From Rana temporaria (taxonomy: Eukaryota > Chordata > Amphibia > Anura > Ranidae): 64,000 bases of DNA. The position numbers and the translations under genes are program-made. Shown here in pieces: positions 23,370 to 34,684 of the stretch; the first letter of the stretch is position 1, and the number at the start of each line of letters is the position of its first letter. The DNA lies in the NCBI RefSeq assembly GCF_905171775.1, contig NC_053491.1:229514247-229578246 (forward strand), in the 5' to 3' direction. Under the pieces are notes generated by a model. The model saw only the letters and a program-made list of their open reading frames with translations. It did not search any database and was not told the DNA's origin.

Positions 23370-24398
23370 GACAGCGTCGCTCAGCATGCATTCCTGAGAG
23401 GGAGAACTCCATACCAATTTTCAAAGAAAAAACCGGCATGGGTTCCCCCCCCAGGAGCATACCAGGCCCTTAGGTCTGGTATGGGTTGTAAGGAGACCCC
23501 CCCACGCCGAAAAATTGACGTAGGGGGTCCCCCTACAATCCATACCAGACCCGTATCCAAAGCACGCTACCCGGCCGGTCAGGAAGGGAGTGGGGACGAG
23601 CGAGCGCCCCCCCCCCCCTCCTGAGCCGTGCCAGGCCGCATGCCCTCAACATGGGGGGGTTGGGTGCTCTGGGGCAGGGGGGCGCACTGCGGGCCCCCCC
23701 ACCCCAGAGCACCCTGTCCCCATGTTGATGAGGACAGGACCTCTTCCCGACAACCCTTGCCGTTGGTTGTCGGGGTCTGCGGGCGGGGTGCTTATCGGAA
23801 TCTGGGAGTCCCCTCAAATAAGGGGGCCCCCAGATACCGGCCCCCCACCCTAAGTGAATGGATATGGGGTACATCGTACCCCTATCCATTCACCTGGAGG
23901 CAAAAAGTAAAAGTTAGTAAACACACAACACAAGGCTTTTTAAAATAATTTATTATTCTGCTTCGGATGCCCCCCCTGTCTTCTTTATTAGCTCTATTTC
24001 CAGGGGGGGCTTCTTCTTCTGCTCTCCCGGGGTTTTCTTCCACTCTCCGGGGGGGGTTTCTTCTTCCGCTCTCCGGGGGGGGGGGCTTCTCCGCTCTCCG
24101 GTGGGCTTCTTCCATCTTCTCCCCTCTTCCGCTGTTGACTCGGCGAACCCCGGTTCTTCTCCAGCTGTCCGGTGCCTTCTTCTTCAGCGCTGGCTGCCTG
24201 CTATGTTTGTGTGTTAGCTCAATTAGTAACAGGCAGCCGGCGCGGTCTTCTGTGACGTCAGGGTCTTCTGTTCTTCTCCCCTCTTCCGATGTTGACTCGT
24301 CGCCTGTTTTCGCTGTAATGATGGAAGCGCGCCTTGCATCCCATTTATATAGGCATCACCATCCCATCATGCTCCGGTAGGTACCCACGTGGTGGGTG
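23370..24398. repeat. Palindromic cassette copy 1, left arm
   Basis: This arm pairs with 24409-25435 over about 1.03 kb; positions sum to about 48806 along the whole arm. It is GC-rich with C/G runs. Going outward from the centre it holds a TATATAAAT box (complement near 24341-24350), TGACGTCA at 24253-24260, AATAAA-like motifs and a splice-acceptor-like ctccag|gtgaatgg (complement at 23885-23898). The open frames are low-complexity Pro/Ser/Gly/Arg and mirror those of the other arm. Confidence 0.9.
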
Positions 24399-24408
24399 CA
24401 CGTGGGTA

Positions 24409-25435
24409 GGCACCCACCACGTGGGTACCTGCCGGAGCATGATGGGACGGTGATGCCTATATAAATGGGATGCAAGGCGCGCTTCCATCATTACAGCGAC
24501 AACAGGCGACGAGTCAACATCGGAAGAGGGGAGAAGAACAGAAGACCCTGACGTCACAGAAGACCGCGCCGGCTGCCTGTTACTAATTGAGCTAACACAC
24601 AAACATAGCAGGCAGCCAGCGCTGAAGAAGAAGGCACCGGACAGCTGGAGAAGAACCGGGGTTCGCCGAGTCAACAGCGGAAGAGGGGAGAAGATGGAAG
24701 AAGCCCACCGGAGAGCGGAGAAGCCCCCCCCCGGAGAGCGGAAGAAGAAACCCCCCCCGGAGAGTGGAAGAAGACCCCCGGAGAGCGGAGGAAGAAGCCC
24801 CCCCTGGAAATAGAGCTAATAAAGAAGACAGGGGGGGCATCCGGAGCAGAATAATAAATTATTTTAAAAAGCCTTGTGTTGTGTGTTTACTAACTTTTAC
24901 TTTTTGCCTCCAGGTGAATGGATAGGGGTACGATGTACCCCATATCCATTCACTTAGGGTGGGGGGCCGGTATCTGGGGGCCCCCTTATTTGAGGGGACT
25001 CCCAGATTCCGATAAGCACCCCGCCCGCAGACCCCGACAACCACCGGCAAGGGTTGTCGGGAAGAGGTCCTGTCCTCATCAACATGGGGACAGGGTGCTC
25101 TGGGGTGGGGGGGCCCGCAGTGCGCCCCCCTGCCCCAGAGCACCCAACCCCCCCATGTTGAGGGCATGCGGCCTGGCACGGCTCAGGAGGGGGGGGGACG
25201 CTCGCTCGTCCCCACTCCATTCCTGGCCGGCCGGGTAGCGTGCTTTGGATACGGGTCTGGTATGGATTGTAGGGGGACCCCCTACGTCGATTTTTCGGCG
25301 GAGGGGGGGTCTCCTTACAACCCATACCAGACCTAAGGGCCTGGTATGCTCCTGGGGGGGAACCCATGCCGGTTTTGAATTAAAAAATTGCCGTGGAGTT
25401 CTCCCTCGGGAATGCATACCAAATGCCGTCGCTGG
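24409..25435. repeat. Palindromic cassette copy 1, right arm
   Basis: It is the inverted partner of 23370-24398, with a spacer of about 10 nt at 24399-24408. It carries TATATAAA at 24458-24465, TGACGTCA at 24549-24556, AATAAA at 24818-24823 and 24853-24858, and an acceptor-like site ending at 24913. It is homologous to 51844-52905 in copy 2. Confidence 0.9.
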
Positions 25436-25779
25436 AATGGGCCTTTACAATGTGTGACTAACTTTCCACATTATAAAACCAGCCCTAGTTTTGCGCAGGC
25501 AAATTCGGAACTTAGGCAGAAATCACAGTGATGAAATGCTTTGAAAATCTGCTTAAGTCCTCATTTGCATACGCAAAGCTGCATTTCAATGAGAAATGCC
25601 CCCAGTGGCGGATGCGGTACTGCATCCTAAAATCTGACTGTGTAAGTGTCTTACACATGTCAGATTTTCTGCCTAACTTTGGAAAAAGCCTTTTGAAAAT
25701 CGTTTCCAAAGTTAGGCACAGGGATACACAGGCTGAACAGCAGTTAAGTCTGCGTATCTCTTTTGAGAATCAGCCCCAA

Positions 25780-27430
25780 TGTGTGTATGGGGATAAATAA
25801 CCCAATATCATCACAAAGAGCCTGGCAAGGAAAGAGCTTCCACTGTACCTGTCAGATGGAGAGGGATCTGCCGTATAAGCCGCCATGTCTGTCCATCGGT
25901 AGCCGCCGCAGCTATAAATAGTGTCATTCGGATGCCCGCACATGCGCAGAAGAATGGCTGGGTGTAATAACGTCATCGCGACCGCATCGCATAATTATGA
26001 TGCGTAGTCATCAATAGTAAACAAAGCGTTGTCCCAAAGGACATGATGTATACTGCGCATGGGCACAAAGAAGCACTGACACAAGTCAGAGTACAATGTA
26101 TTCAAAGGGAAAATCCAGCAATTGGAACCAAAGTAACATGCCACATCCAGCAAAAGGACAGACACCGGGCATAATATTGCAAAAATAGCTTCACAAGGGT
26201 AACAATAAAAGAATGACAGTTTGTCTACTTAGACGGAGGACAAAAATGATCAATGTCCCTAGAACAGGTAAAAATGCTAGACCAATCAACACACTTTAAA
26301 TGAAAAATGAAAAAAATGAAAAAATGAAAAATTCAATTGCAGACACATATTATTGAAAAAAAATGTACGTAAACGGGCGGGGCCCCCTATTGGGCGGGGC
26401 TCATGAGCTTGAGCCCAGTCAAGCCCAATGGTAAGTCCAACTCAGAGCGTAGGAGTTTGTGGTTGTTCTCTTAAAACAGTGTAAATCCCAGGATTGGATG
26501 GACAGAAATGAAACTCCTATGTCAGGTAAGTCTGCCACTAAATATGTATTTTAATTGTGCATTTGTCTTGAGTTCAGCTTCCAATACGAAGGCTATAGCT
26601 ACAGATGCTCTCTGTTTGAGCAGTCTGTATTGAGTTACGTTGCAGTCAGCTTGCATAAGTTAGGTTATATAAAACAGGTTGCAATTGTTTCTCAACAGAC
26701 TTCAATGCACATAAAATTTAAACTAGGTGAAAGGTCTTTGCTGTCTGGTTAATGTCTGCCACCTGCTACATTCTAGAGAAACGTATGTGATTGGCTGTGG
26801 GCCCTTCTGTGTCTCCAGATAGACAATTATAAGATGAGAATTTTTATGAGCAATTGCTATATTCCAGCTCATAAAATACATTTTTCATTCCGTGTCTCCT
26901 TTCTGCTCCAAACAGTGCCTCCTCCCTCTTGATCTCTCTACAATGGGATCAGGAAGACATAGGTGCATGGCTTGTAATTTGACAAGTGACAGTGACTGGG
27001 AGACATGCCACCAGGCTCTGCAGTTTTTCTTTATCATTGTTCACACCACTGTACTGAAGAATAAAGAAGAAGGAGGGGGTGAACACTGGAAGTAACAGTT
27101 TTTTTTTTAGTTATTCTTTTTTGTTAATTAATTAAACTGCAATAAGAGCATCCTGTTCCTCATCTGTGATGAGCATTCAACAAAAGGCAGACCGTACAAA
27201 GTAGATAGAAGGAATATGGAGCTACTTTGTACACTTTCCCTGTCACAGTAGCTTTATCCAGTCATTCACTCGGCAAAAAAGACTTTGGCTGTACTTATAT
27301 GATAAACTTACCCTCTTCCACTGATGACAGGAAGGCTGAAAAATTTAATACTGAGCTAGGAAATAATGTTGCAGTGAGCCACGCTAAATATATCATTTTT
27401 GCAATATATATCTGTATATAGATATATATG
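25780..27430. other. Intronic DNA, unassigned
   Basis: No domain or clear element was recognised. The stretch includes an A-rich run with aaaatgaaaa repeats near 26300-26340. Confidence 0.4.
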
Positions 27431-27435
27431 TATAT

Positions 27436-27436
<1 letters not shown>

Positions 27437-27518
<82 letters not shown>

Positions 27519-27530
27519 TAGATAGATAGA
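27437..27530. repeat. (GATA)n with internal (GACA)n, tail of CR1-like LINE
   Basis: GATA units surround a short GACA run. The array resumes at 28023-28040 after the nested MITE and joins catagttacatag, the 3' end of a minus-strand LINE. Confidence 0.85.
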
Positions 27531-28022
27531 TACCGTATTTATCGGCGTATACCGCACACTTTTTTGCCCTGAAAATCAGGGAAAATCGTGGGTGCGCGAT
27601 ATACGCCAATACCGGCTTTCCCGCGCCGATTTTGAACACTGCGCCGGCATATACCGAGCGCAGTACACTCGTGTATAGTCTGGCAGGCTCGGCTCCTCTC
27701 GCGCTCACGTCCTGGACGTACAGGACGTGAGCGCGAGATTAGCCGAGCCTGCCCGACTATGCACGAGTGTACTGCGCTCGGTATATGCCGGCGCAGTATT
27801 CAAACTCGGCGCGGGAAAGAGGGGATGGAAAGAAGGACGCCGGACCCAACGAAGAGGACACCCGAAGCCGCAGACGGACGCCGGACCCGACGAGGCCGCC
27901 GATGGACGCCGCGCAAGACACCAAAACTGTAAGTACTAAAATGTTTTTTTACAGGAATGTCGGGTCCACTTTAGGGGTGCGCGCTATACGGCGGAGCGTG
28001 CGATACCACTATAAATACGGTA
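27531..28022. mobile_element. MITE with TACCGTATTTAT terminus, inserted in the GATA array
   Basis: Ends are TACCGTATTTATCGGCG and ACTATAAATACGGTA, with TA of the GATA array on both sides. The interior has a strong palindrome centred near 27722: gagcgcagtacactcg at 27656-27671 pairs with its complement at 27764-27779. It is related to 8930-9100. Confidence 0.8.
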
Positions 28023-28040
28023 GATAGATAGATAGATAGA

Positions 28041-28080
28041 CATAGTTACATAGTTAGTCAGGTTAAAAAAGACACAAGTC
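28041..28080 (-). mobile_element. CR1-like LINE 3' terminus (minus strand), part separated by L1 insertion
   Basis: catagttacatagttagtca followed by ggttaaaaaagacacaagtc is the extreme 3' UTR of a minus-strand non-LTR element. It continues at 34691 on the other side of the L1. Confidence 0.75.
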
Positions 28081-28232
28081 AGTCAGCTGAGGGGAGTGGC
28101 CAGTGATGGATGTGTCCTGCTGAAGCTCTGTCCTTCTCGGCTCTTAACGGCTCTCACAGACGCTCGAATGGCAGGGTAACTACAAAATAATATACACCAT
28201 ATCACTCCCTAGAGCCCAGGGATCAAAACAAT

Positions 28233-29291
28233 ATGGTTTTTGGAGTAACCCGTGGAAAAACCGCAGCTAAAACCCTCAAAGAAAAGCCACTCAAAGGGAA
28301 TATGAAAATGGCACTGTCAAATTCTCCTCAGGCAGTCAAACCCTGCTCTGACAAGAAACAACAGCACTTATCACAGGATTCCTCTGATACTGATGATGAA
28401 CACAGTGCCATAAGCCAGTCAAAACAAACTGATACATTACAACCCAAAATATTGAAACAAATAGAGAAAATGTTTCAAAAAGCTTTGAAAGTGTCCTCTG
28501 AACAAATTACTGAGACTCTGACTAAAGAAATCAGAGACATAGGTCAGCGCACTTCTGACCTTGAATACAGGATGGATGATATTGAAACAAGCATAGCAAC
28601 CCATGACAATGAATTTGAAATGCTAAAAGAAGAAAATGCAGCAATGCAAGCCCGTTTGGAGGATTTTGAGAACCAAGCTCGCCGCTCAAATCTTCGTATA
28701 AGAGGTATACCGGAGTCAATCATTGACCTCCAATCATCTATGACAGCCCTCTTTCAAGAACTAACACCAGCAATTCCTATAGAAAGATTGGAAATGAATA
28801 GAATCCACAGAGCTTTAGGGCCACGCAAAGCTGATGGCCCCCCTCGCGATATAATTGCTAAGTTCCACTTTTTCCGCACCAAAGATCAAATTATGGCTGC
28901 AGCTAGACTGAAAGAATCTCTTACTTTCCAAGGACATACTTACCAAATGTTTGCTGATTTATCTCCCATAACAGTAGCTAAACGTCGTGAGATGAAACCT
29001 TTGCTCCTAAATCTCCAACTCCACCACATCCCATATCAATGGGGGTTTCCATTTTCAATTAGGTTCACTTATCAAGGAGCCAAATACTCCAGCAAAACCA
29101 CTACAGAACTAAAGAACACGCTGCAAAAACTTCAGCTTTATAATAAGTCATCTGCAAATACGCGACGCCGTGCCCTTTCTGACTCTCCTCCACATTCATC
29201 AATCCCTGAACCTGATGGAAACAGACAGGCTACCCCAAAGAGAGGCCGTTTCAATCCTCCAGTTTCTGACCAGCAGGACAAAATGGACTGA
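28233..29291 (+). CDS. L1 ORF1 protein (RNA-binding chaperone), 352 aa
   Basis: ORF1 proteins trimerise, coat their own RNA and act as nucleic-acid chaperones in the L1 ribonucleoprotein. Residues about 1-70 are polar, with a Ser/Asp-rich patch (SQDSSDTDDEHS). About 75-145 form a heptad-rich coiled coil (LEYRMDDIETSIATHDNEFE and LKEENAAMQARLEDFENQAR). An RRM begins with SNLRIRGIPE near residue 150. A C-terminal domain around 240-315 carries FADLSPITVAKRREMKPLL. The Arg/Ser/Pro tail ends KRGRFNPP. The length fits animal L1 ORF1. The start codon has A at -3 and G at +4. No frameshift or stop interrupts it. Confidence 0.92.
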   Translation: MVFGVTRGKTAAKTLKEKPLKGNMKMALSNSPQAVKPCSDKKQQHLSQDSSDTDDEHSAISQSKQTDTLQPKILKQIEKMFQKALKVSSEQITETLTKEIRDIGQRTSDLEYRMDDIETSIATHDNEFEMLKEENAAMQARLEDFENQARRSNLRIRGIPESIIDLQSSMTALFQELTPAIPIERLEMNRIHRALGPRKADGPPRDIIAKFHFFRTKDQIMAAARLKESLTFQGHTYQMFADLSPITVAKRREMKPLLLNLQLHHIPYQWGFPFSIRFTYQGAKYSSKTTTELKNTLQKLQLYNKSSANTRRRALSDSPPHSSIPEPDGNRQATPKRGRFNPPVSDQQDKMD

Positions 29292-30202
29292 CTTGACTGA
29301 GTAACTCTTTGTGTCTCCTCCAAACTCCATGGTTAATTTAGCCATGCCTTAATTCATTCACATTTTTCCTACCCATAAGAAGATAAGTATCAGTACACTT
29401 AAAATCATTCTGCCAAATCGCCTTGTTATACCCTCATAAGTCTCTCATTATTGTAACATCCTGTCTCTCCCCCTTCTCCTATAACTACCTCTACCCCCTC
29501 CCCCACCCCCTTCCTTCCCCCTTTCCTTTCCTCCCCTTCATACACTATGCAGAGACAGAAGTTGTATCTCCAAGGCTTTGTGTATTTATACTAATATTCT
29601 TGTTATTAACCCTATTTCTTTCCTACAGAGTGAATACTTAATTATTTTCCACACTTACAGCAGCCCTGAGGTGTATCAATCCTATGATCATAATAGAATT
29701 GAAATATGCCATTTCTAGTTTTAAAATGTATAAGGTTAATTGTTTATCTTATGTTCTTAATTGTGGAATAACTAGTCACTAGTTAAATACATGTTTGTAG
29801 CTGGTTACCTTGCCAAGTTTGGTTGTCTTAGTTTAATATGTTTTTTTTTCCCTTATTCTTGAATACATTTTAACCGTTGAGAAGCCGAGAAGAGGTCACT
29901 GCTCCTCTCATTTTTCTGTCCTAGGACTCTCCCTCACTGTAGTTACAGTGTAGGGGGCCTCCTCAGACAGACTTTGTGCCTCTGAGCTCCTGTCATTTTT
30001 GAGCTCAGAAAGCCTACTTTTTATTTCTTGCTATGGATTTCAACCATCTCAATCCAATTAGATTACTGTCTAGCATCTCCTTTTTTTTTCTTCTATCCTA
30101 TTTTTCTTATTCTTTCTCCATTTTCCTCCCTTACTCCGGGTTTTGTCTAATACCACAATTTACATTTGATATGTACTGTTATATTTTTCTAAAAACTCTT
30201 AT
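29292..30202 (+). other. Long ORF1-ORF2 spacer of the L1
   Basis: This 911-bp T/C-rich stretch lies between the two frames and contains only short open frames without recognisable domains. A small hairpin cactgtagttacagtg lies near 29934-29952. How ORF2 is reached by ribosomes is not evident. Mammalian L1 spacers are much shorter. Confidence 0.8.
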
Positions 30203-33200
30203 ATGGCTCCATTGAATGTACTTACCCTAAATACACAAGGTCTAAACATACCTCATAAACGTACTAAAGTTTTCAGGTCACTTTCAGCATCAAAAGCACA
30301 CATAGTCTGCCTCCAGGAGACTCATTTCACTGAATCCTCCACCCCTAAATATTTTGGTGCAAGCTACCCCCAGGTTTATACAGCCTCAGCCAAGTCCAAA
30401 CACAGAGGAGTGTTAATAGCATTTCACCGAACTACACCCTTTTCCCTAGAATCCGAAATCAAGGATCCAGAAGGTCGCTACCTCATACTTATAGGCAACC
30501 TATGCGATATCCCAATAACAGTAGTCTCATATTACGCACCCAACAAAAGACCAACATCATTTTTATCCCACCTTCTTCAAGTTATTGATACACATAAAGT
30601 AGGCACACTCCTGATTTGTGGAGATTCCAATCAAACAATTTATCCCTATTTAGATAAATCACCATTACCCCCTACATCTAATTCTCAATCTAGATCGTTT
30701 CAGAGACTCCTTCAACAACATTCATTAATAGATTCTTGGCGTGAAATTAACCCATCCAAACGTCAATACTCCTTCTATTCTCACCCTCACAAATCCTTTT
30801 CCCGTATTGATCACATTTTAATTTCTATTTGTATGTCCCCTGAATTGCTCACCTCATATATCAAACCCTATACATGGACCGATCATTGCGCTATAATTTC
30901 CACCTTTAACTCATTACTTCCAAAAGCACAAGACTCAACGTGGCAAATAAACAACTCTCTCTTATCACACCCTTCACTCTCTCAAGACCTAGAAAATGCC
31001 CTAAAAGAATACTTAAAAAATAATAAATCCTCAGATATATCCCCACTAACACTATGGGAAGCGCATAAGCCTGTCCTTAGAGGGTATTGCTTACGTCAAG
31101 CATCACATCAAAAGAAAGAAAAGAAAAAACTGCAACAAAAACTTGAAACTGAATTTAACAATTGTCATAATAAATTCCAATCTAGCCCTACACCGCAGAA
31201 TAAAACACAACTCGAGAAAGCTAGCTTAAATCTAGACCTATTTTTATCCGAATCTGTAGATAAAACTCTTCATAAATCCAAACAAAAATACTACTTCCAA
31301 GCCAATAAACCTGGCACTCTCCTTGCACGTGCACTTAAAAAACTAAACAACCCATCCAAACCAATCCGACTGAAAATCTCCCATGATAAATATACAAGTA
31401 ATCCAGTCAATATCCTTCATACCTTCCACAAACATCTCACCTCCTTGTATAAAAAAGAAGGCTCTTTCGACCAATCCTCAGCAGAAACTTTTTTTTCTCA
31501 AATAAAACTCCCTACTCTATCCCAATGTCATTATGAAAGCCTTGAAAGCCCCATCACTCCCATTGAAATTGAACAAGCAATCAAATGCCTCAAACCTAAT
31601 AAGCGTCCGGGACCAGATGGGTTTTCAGCCCTTTACTATAAAAAATTCTCACATATATTAACTCCCATGATGTTAGAAGCATTCAACTCCATCATTAATA
31701 ACCAATCATTCAGATCTGAAACTCTAACAGCAATTATATCTATGATTCCTAAGCCACAATCTGATGACTCTTCCTGTGCTAATTTTAGACCTATATCGCT
31801 CTTAAATCTAGATATAAAATTATTAGCAAAAGTGATTGCAACCCGATTGAATAGCATAATAGGTACCTTAATAAGTAACGACCAGGTTGGTTTTATCCCA
31901 ATGCGCCAAGCAACTGATAATGTTCGTAGGGCCTTGTTGCTGATCCAAGCAGCCAAAAAAAGAAGAATCCCTATGTGTCTACTGTCACTAGACATCAAAA
32001 AAGCCTTTGACACGGTAACGTGGCCCTACCTACATTTTACTTTACAAAGATGGGGCTTTGGCCCACATTTCCTTAGTTGGGTCACATCTTTATATAATAA
32101 CCCAAAGGCATACATCAAGTATGCAGGGTATAAATCAGCTATGTTCAATATTAACAGAGGCACTCGCCAGGGGTGCCCCCTCTCCCCACTGTTATTTGCC
32201 TTACTCATCGAACCCCTAGCTCAAGCTATTCGAAAAAATCCATCAATTAAAGGTATAGAACTGGCTGGCCACCATCATAAACTCTGCTTATTTGCTGATG
32301 ATATTTTAATTTTCATGTCCTCCCCCCATATTACAGCTCCCAACGTTATAAACAAACTTGACCATTTTGCCCATATATCTGGATTAAAAATAAACATGCA
32401 AAAATCTATAGCTTTAAACGTTTCTTTGCCCCCAGATATACTTCAACAAGCGAAGATATCCCTCCCTTTTACATGGTCCGCGACACATCTCTCATATCTA
32501 GGTATTGTACTTACCCCTGATCTAAAAGATATTTTCTCCGCCAACTACCCCCCACTGTTACGGAAAATTTCAAATTATTTAAAGCAATGGTCCACTCTCC
32601 CCTTATCTTGGTTAGGTAAAATAAATGTTATAAAAATGACTATATTACCCAAAATGTTATATCTCTTTAGAGTTTTACCCATTCCTATTCCAGCCTACTT
32701 CCTCAGAAACCTACAACGAAAAACACAATCATTTATATGGAGCACTTTAAAATCTCGAATCTCTCCACACACCCTATACCTCCCTAAACTTAAAGGAGGT
32801 TTAGGTTTCCCAAACTTTGCCACTTATTTTCATGCTGCGCAAATAGCAAACATTCCCAAATACCATGTAAGCCACGAAATTCCACTATGGGTAGTAATTG
32901 AAACCATTGATAGCGACCCAATCTCTATACCAAATCTCATATGGTCCACCTCCTCTAACCACAAAATAATCGACAATAAGATTACAAAACATACAATCAC
33001 TATTTGGGAAAGATTTAAAATGACCCAGGGTTTACAATCCCCACATGTACCCCTCATATCTTTTATGAGAAACTCAAAGTTTTACCCAGCCCTCACATTT
33101 CCTAGAACCTTCACAAGATGGATTTCAGCGGGTCTAACACAATGTTGTGACTTTTTAAAACCTGCCTCATTTAAAACATTTCCAGAAATACGTGAAAGTC

Positions 33201-33994
33201 ATAAACTTCCGGCATCAGAAATTTTTCGCTATTTACAAATTAAAAATTTCTTTGCACCATATTTACAAGGTATAAATAAATTGAGTGACATGACGCAGTT
33301 TGAACGAATATGTAAACGAGATCCTCATTCAAGAGGACTCATTTCAATACTATATAGCCAACTAAGTACTAAGCTTACCGCAAAATTACCTTCATATGCT
33401 GAAAAATGGATGAACGACCTTGGTTTCAATATAGATATATCTACCTGGAATAAAGTATGGTCAAATACTAAAACGTCCTCCCAAAATATACTTGCTATGG
33501 AAACAAATTATAAAGTTCTCATGTACTGGTATTTGGTTCCTGTTAGAATAGCAAAATTTGCTCCCCGTTATTCCCCGCTTTGTTTTCGCGGCTGTGGTGA
33601 TCCGGGAACACATTTACATATTTTCTGGGAGTGCCCTGTTACAAAAAATTACTGGAAAGAAATATTCCTCATGATTTCAGCAGTTTTCAAGAAATCCATT
33701 ACTCCTGATCCGACTACCGCACTCCTAAATTTAAAACCGGATTGTATTTCCTATGCTCAATTTAAACTGTTCCTACAAATCACCACAGCCGCAAAGCAAA
33801 CCATCTCCAAAGCTTGGAAAACAGCTACGCTTCTAGTTTCTGAAACCAGAAATAGAGTACATCAAGCCATGCTCCACTCAAAATCAGAAGCCATAACCAA
33901 TGATTCCATAGACATATATGAAACAATATGGAACCCATGGGTGACCTATACTATCTCATCTAACCCAGATGATTCTCTATTGAGACCTTGGTAG
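30203..33994 (+). CDS. L1 ORF2 protein: endonuclease and reverse transcriptase, 1263 aa
   Basis: The enzyme nicks target DNA and primes reverse transcription of L1 RNA from the nick. The N-terminal APE-type endonuclease shows N10 in TLNTQG, E39 in QETH, D141/N143 in GDSN, D203 in RID, and D227-H228 in TDH. The reverse transcriptase covers roughly residues 450-760, with PISLLNLDIKLLAKVIATRL, catalytic D597 in SLDIKKAFD, GTRQGCPLSPLLF, and F697-A-D699-D700. Near the C terminus, CFRGCGDPGTHLHIFWECP resembles the cysteine-rich knuckle of L1 ORF2. All key catalytic residues I can check are present and the frame is unbroken. Length is typical for L1 ORF2. The ATG context is weak (T at -3, G at +4), but the MAPLNVLTLNTQGLN start is the usual one for the family. 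Confidence 0.95.
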   Translation: MAPLNVLTLNTQGLNIPHKRTKVFRSLSASKAHIVCLQETHFTESSTPKYFGASYPQVYTASAKSKHRGVLIAFHRTTPFSLESEIKDPEGRYLILIGNLCDIPITVVSYYAPNKRPTSFLSHLLQVIDTHKVGTLLICGDSNQTIYPYLDKSPLPPTSNSQSRSFQRLLQQHSLIDSWREINPSKRQYSFYSHPHKSFSRIDHILISICMSPELLTSYIKPYTWTDHCAIISTFNSLLPKAQDSTWQINNSLLSHPSLSQDLENALKEYLKNNKSSDISPLTLWEAHKPVLRGYCLRQASHQKKEKKKLQQKLETEFNNCHNKFQSSPTPQNKTQLEKASLNLDLFLSESVDKTLHKSKQKYYFQANKPGTLLARALKKLNNPSKPIRLKISHDKYTSNPVNILHTFHKHLTSLYKKEGSFDQSSAETFFSQIKLPTLSQCHYESLESPITPIEIEQAIKCLKPNKRPGPDGFSALYYKKFSHILTPMMLEAFNSIINNQSFRSETLTAIISMIPKPQSDDSSCANFRPISLLNLDIKLLAKVIATRLNSIIGTLISNDQVGFIPMRQATDNVRRALLLIQAAKKRRIPMCLLSLDIKKAFDTVTWPYLHFTLQRWGFGPHFLSWVTSLYNNPKAYIKYAGYKSAMFNINRGTRQGCPLSPLLFALLIEPLAQAIRKNPSIKGIELAGHHHKLCLFADDILIFMSSPHITAPNVINKLDHFAHISGLKINMQKSIALNVSLPPDILQQAKISLPFTWSATHLSYLGIVLTPDLKDIFSANYPPLLRKISNYLKQWSTLPLSWLGKINVIKMTILPKMLYLFRVLPIPIPAYFLRNLQRKTQSFIWSTLKSRISPHTLYLPKLKGGLGFPNFATYFHAAQIANIPKYHVSHEIPLWVVIETIDSDPISIPNLIWSTSSNHKIIDNKITKHTITIWERFKMTQGLQSPHVPLISFMRNSKFYPALTFPRTFTRWISAGLTQCCDFLKPASFKTFPEIRESHKLPASEIFRYLQIKNFFAPYLQGINKLSDMTQFERICKRDPHSRGLISILYSQLSTKLTAKLPSYAEKWMNDLGFNIDISTWNKVWSNTKTSSQNILAMETNYKVLMYWYLVPVRIAKFAPRYSPLCFRGCGDPGTHLHIFWECPVTKNYWKEIFLMISAVFKKSITPDPTTALLNLKPDCISYAQFKLFLQITTAAKQTISKAWKTATLLVSETRNRVHQAMLHSKSEAITNDSIDIYETIWNPWVTYTISSNPDDSLLRPW

Positions 33995-34615
33995 GATATT
34001 GTAAGCCAGTAACATTCTGGATACAGTCCCTCTATATTATTACTATCTCTATTATGTAACGATCCCGGAGCCTTTCCTCTATCCTGTACTGCCTTTCCTA
34101 TCCTATTGTTTTCATCACTTTCCACTTTTTATACTCCACATTCTGTCCTTTTTCTTTCTTTTATCTCTCACTTCTTCAAATATATAGCTCAAGCTATCTC
34201 ATTATATAAAATGGTAAATGTGAATATGTAAATACGATATCTAATTTTGCTCCTATTGTTTTAATACTTAACATGAATAAGATCCTTCTCCCCCCTATTA
34301 CGGCCAGTTTTTGAACCGATTCATTGCTAAAATTACAATTGCTCCATAGCTATAGTTCATATCATAATTATATCCGGTTCCATTTATATCACAATATTCT
34401 ATAATATTTTATATGAGTTCAAATGCAATAGACTAACATGATTGGTTTGACTATAACCTGCTTTAATGATTCCTTTAATATTCCTCATAGGATCTACAAA
34501 TATTTATTGGATTTGTCTATGTTTCAAATACTCTCTTATTACATGATACCATTTTTATTTTTCTGTAATCTTTTATTGTCAATTGTATCTACTGTTTTCT
34601 CTTTACTTTAAACCC

Positions 34616-34630
34616 AATAAACTAATTTGA

Positions 34631-34684
<54 letters not shown>

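Larger units (their letters stand above)
23017..25777. mobile_element. Large MITE-like element enclosing a palindromic cassette
   Basis: Terminal stretches GGGCCAAATTCTCAAAA and TTTTGAGAATCAGCCCC pair at 13 of 17 positions. Both sides are followed by AAT, a possible 3-bp duplication. The outer 350 bp on each side differ from one another, while the interior 23370-25435 is an inverted repeat. The superfamily is not assigned. Confidence 0.6.

Noticed and set aside
23533..25367. Several 80-140 residue Pro/Arg/Gly-rich open frames on both strands of palindrome 1 (and likewise at 50650-52910)
   Set aside because: The same frames appear mirrored in the opposite arm, composition is low-complexity, and there is no domain. 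They are by-products of GC-rich inverted repeats.
23014..25780. AAT as a proven 3-bp target duplication of the large palindromic element
   Set aside because: Three matching bases can occur by chance and no independent empty site is visible.
29423..30215. Short hydrophobic frames in the L1 spacer as a possible extra L1 protein
   Set aside because: They are T/C-rich translations (Phe, Leu, Ser, Pro) without a motif, and no frame spans the spacer.
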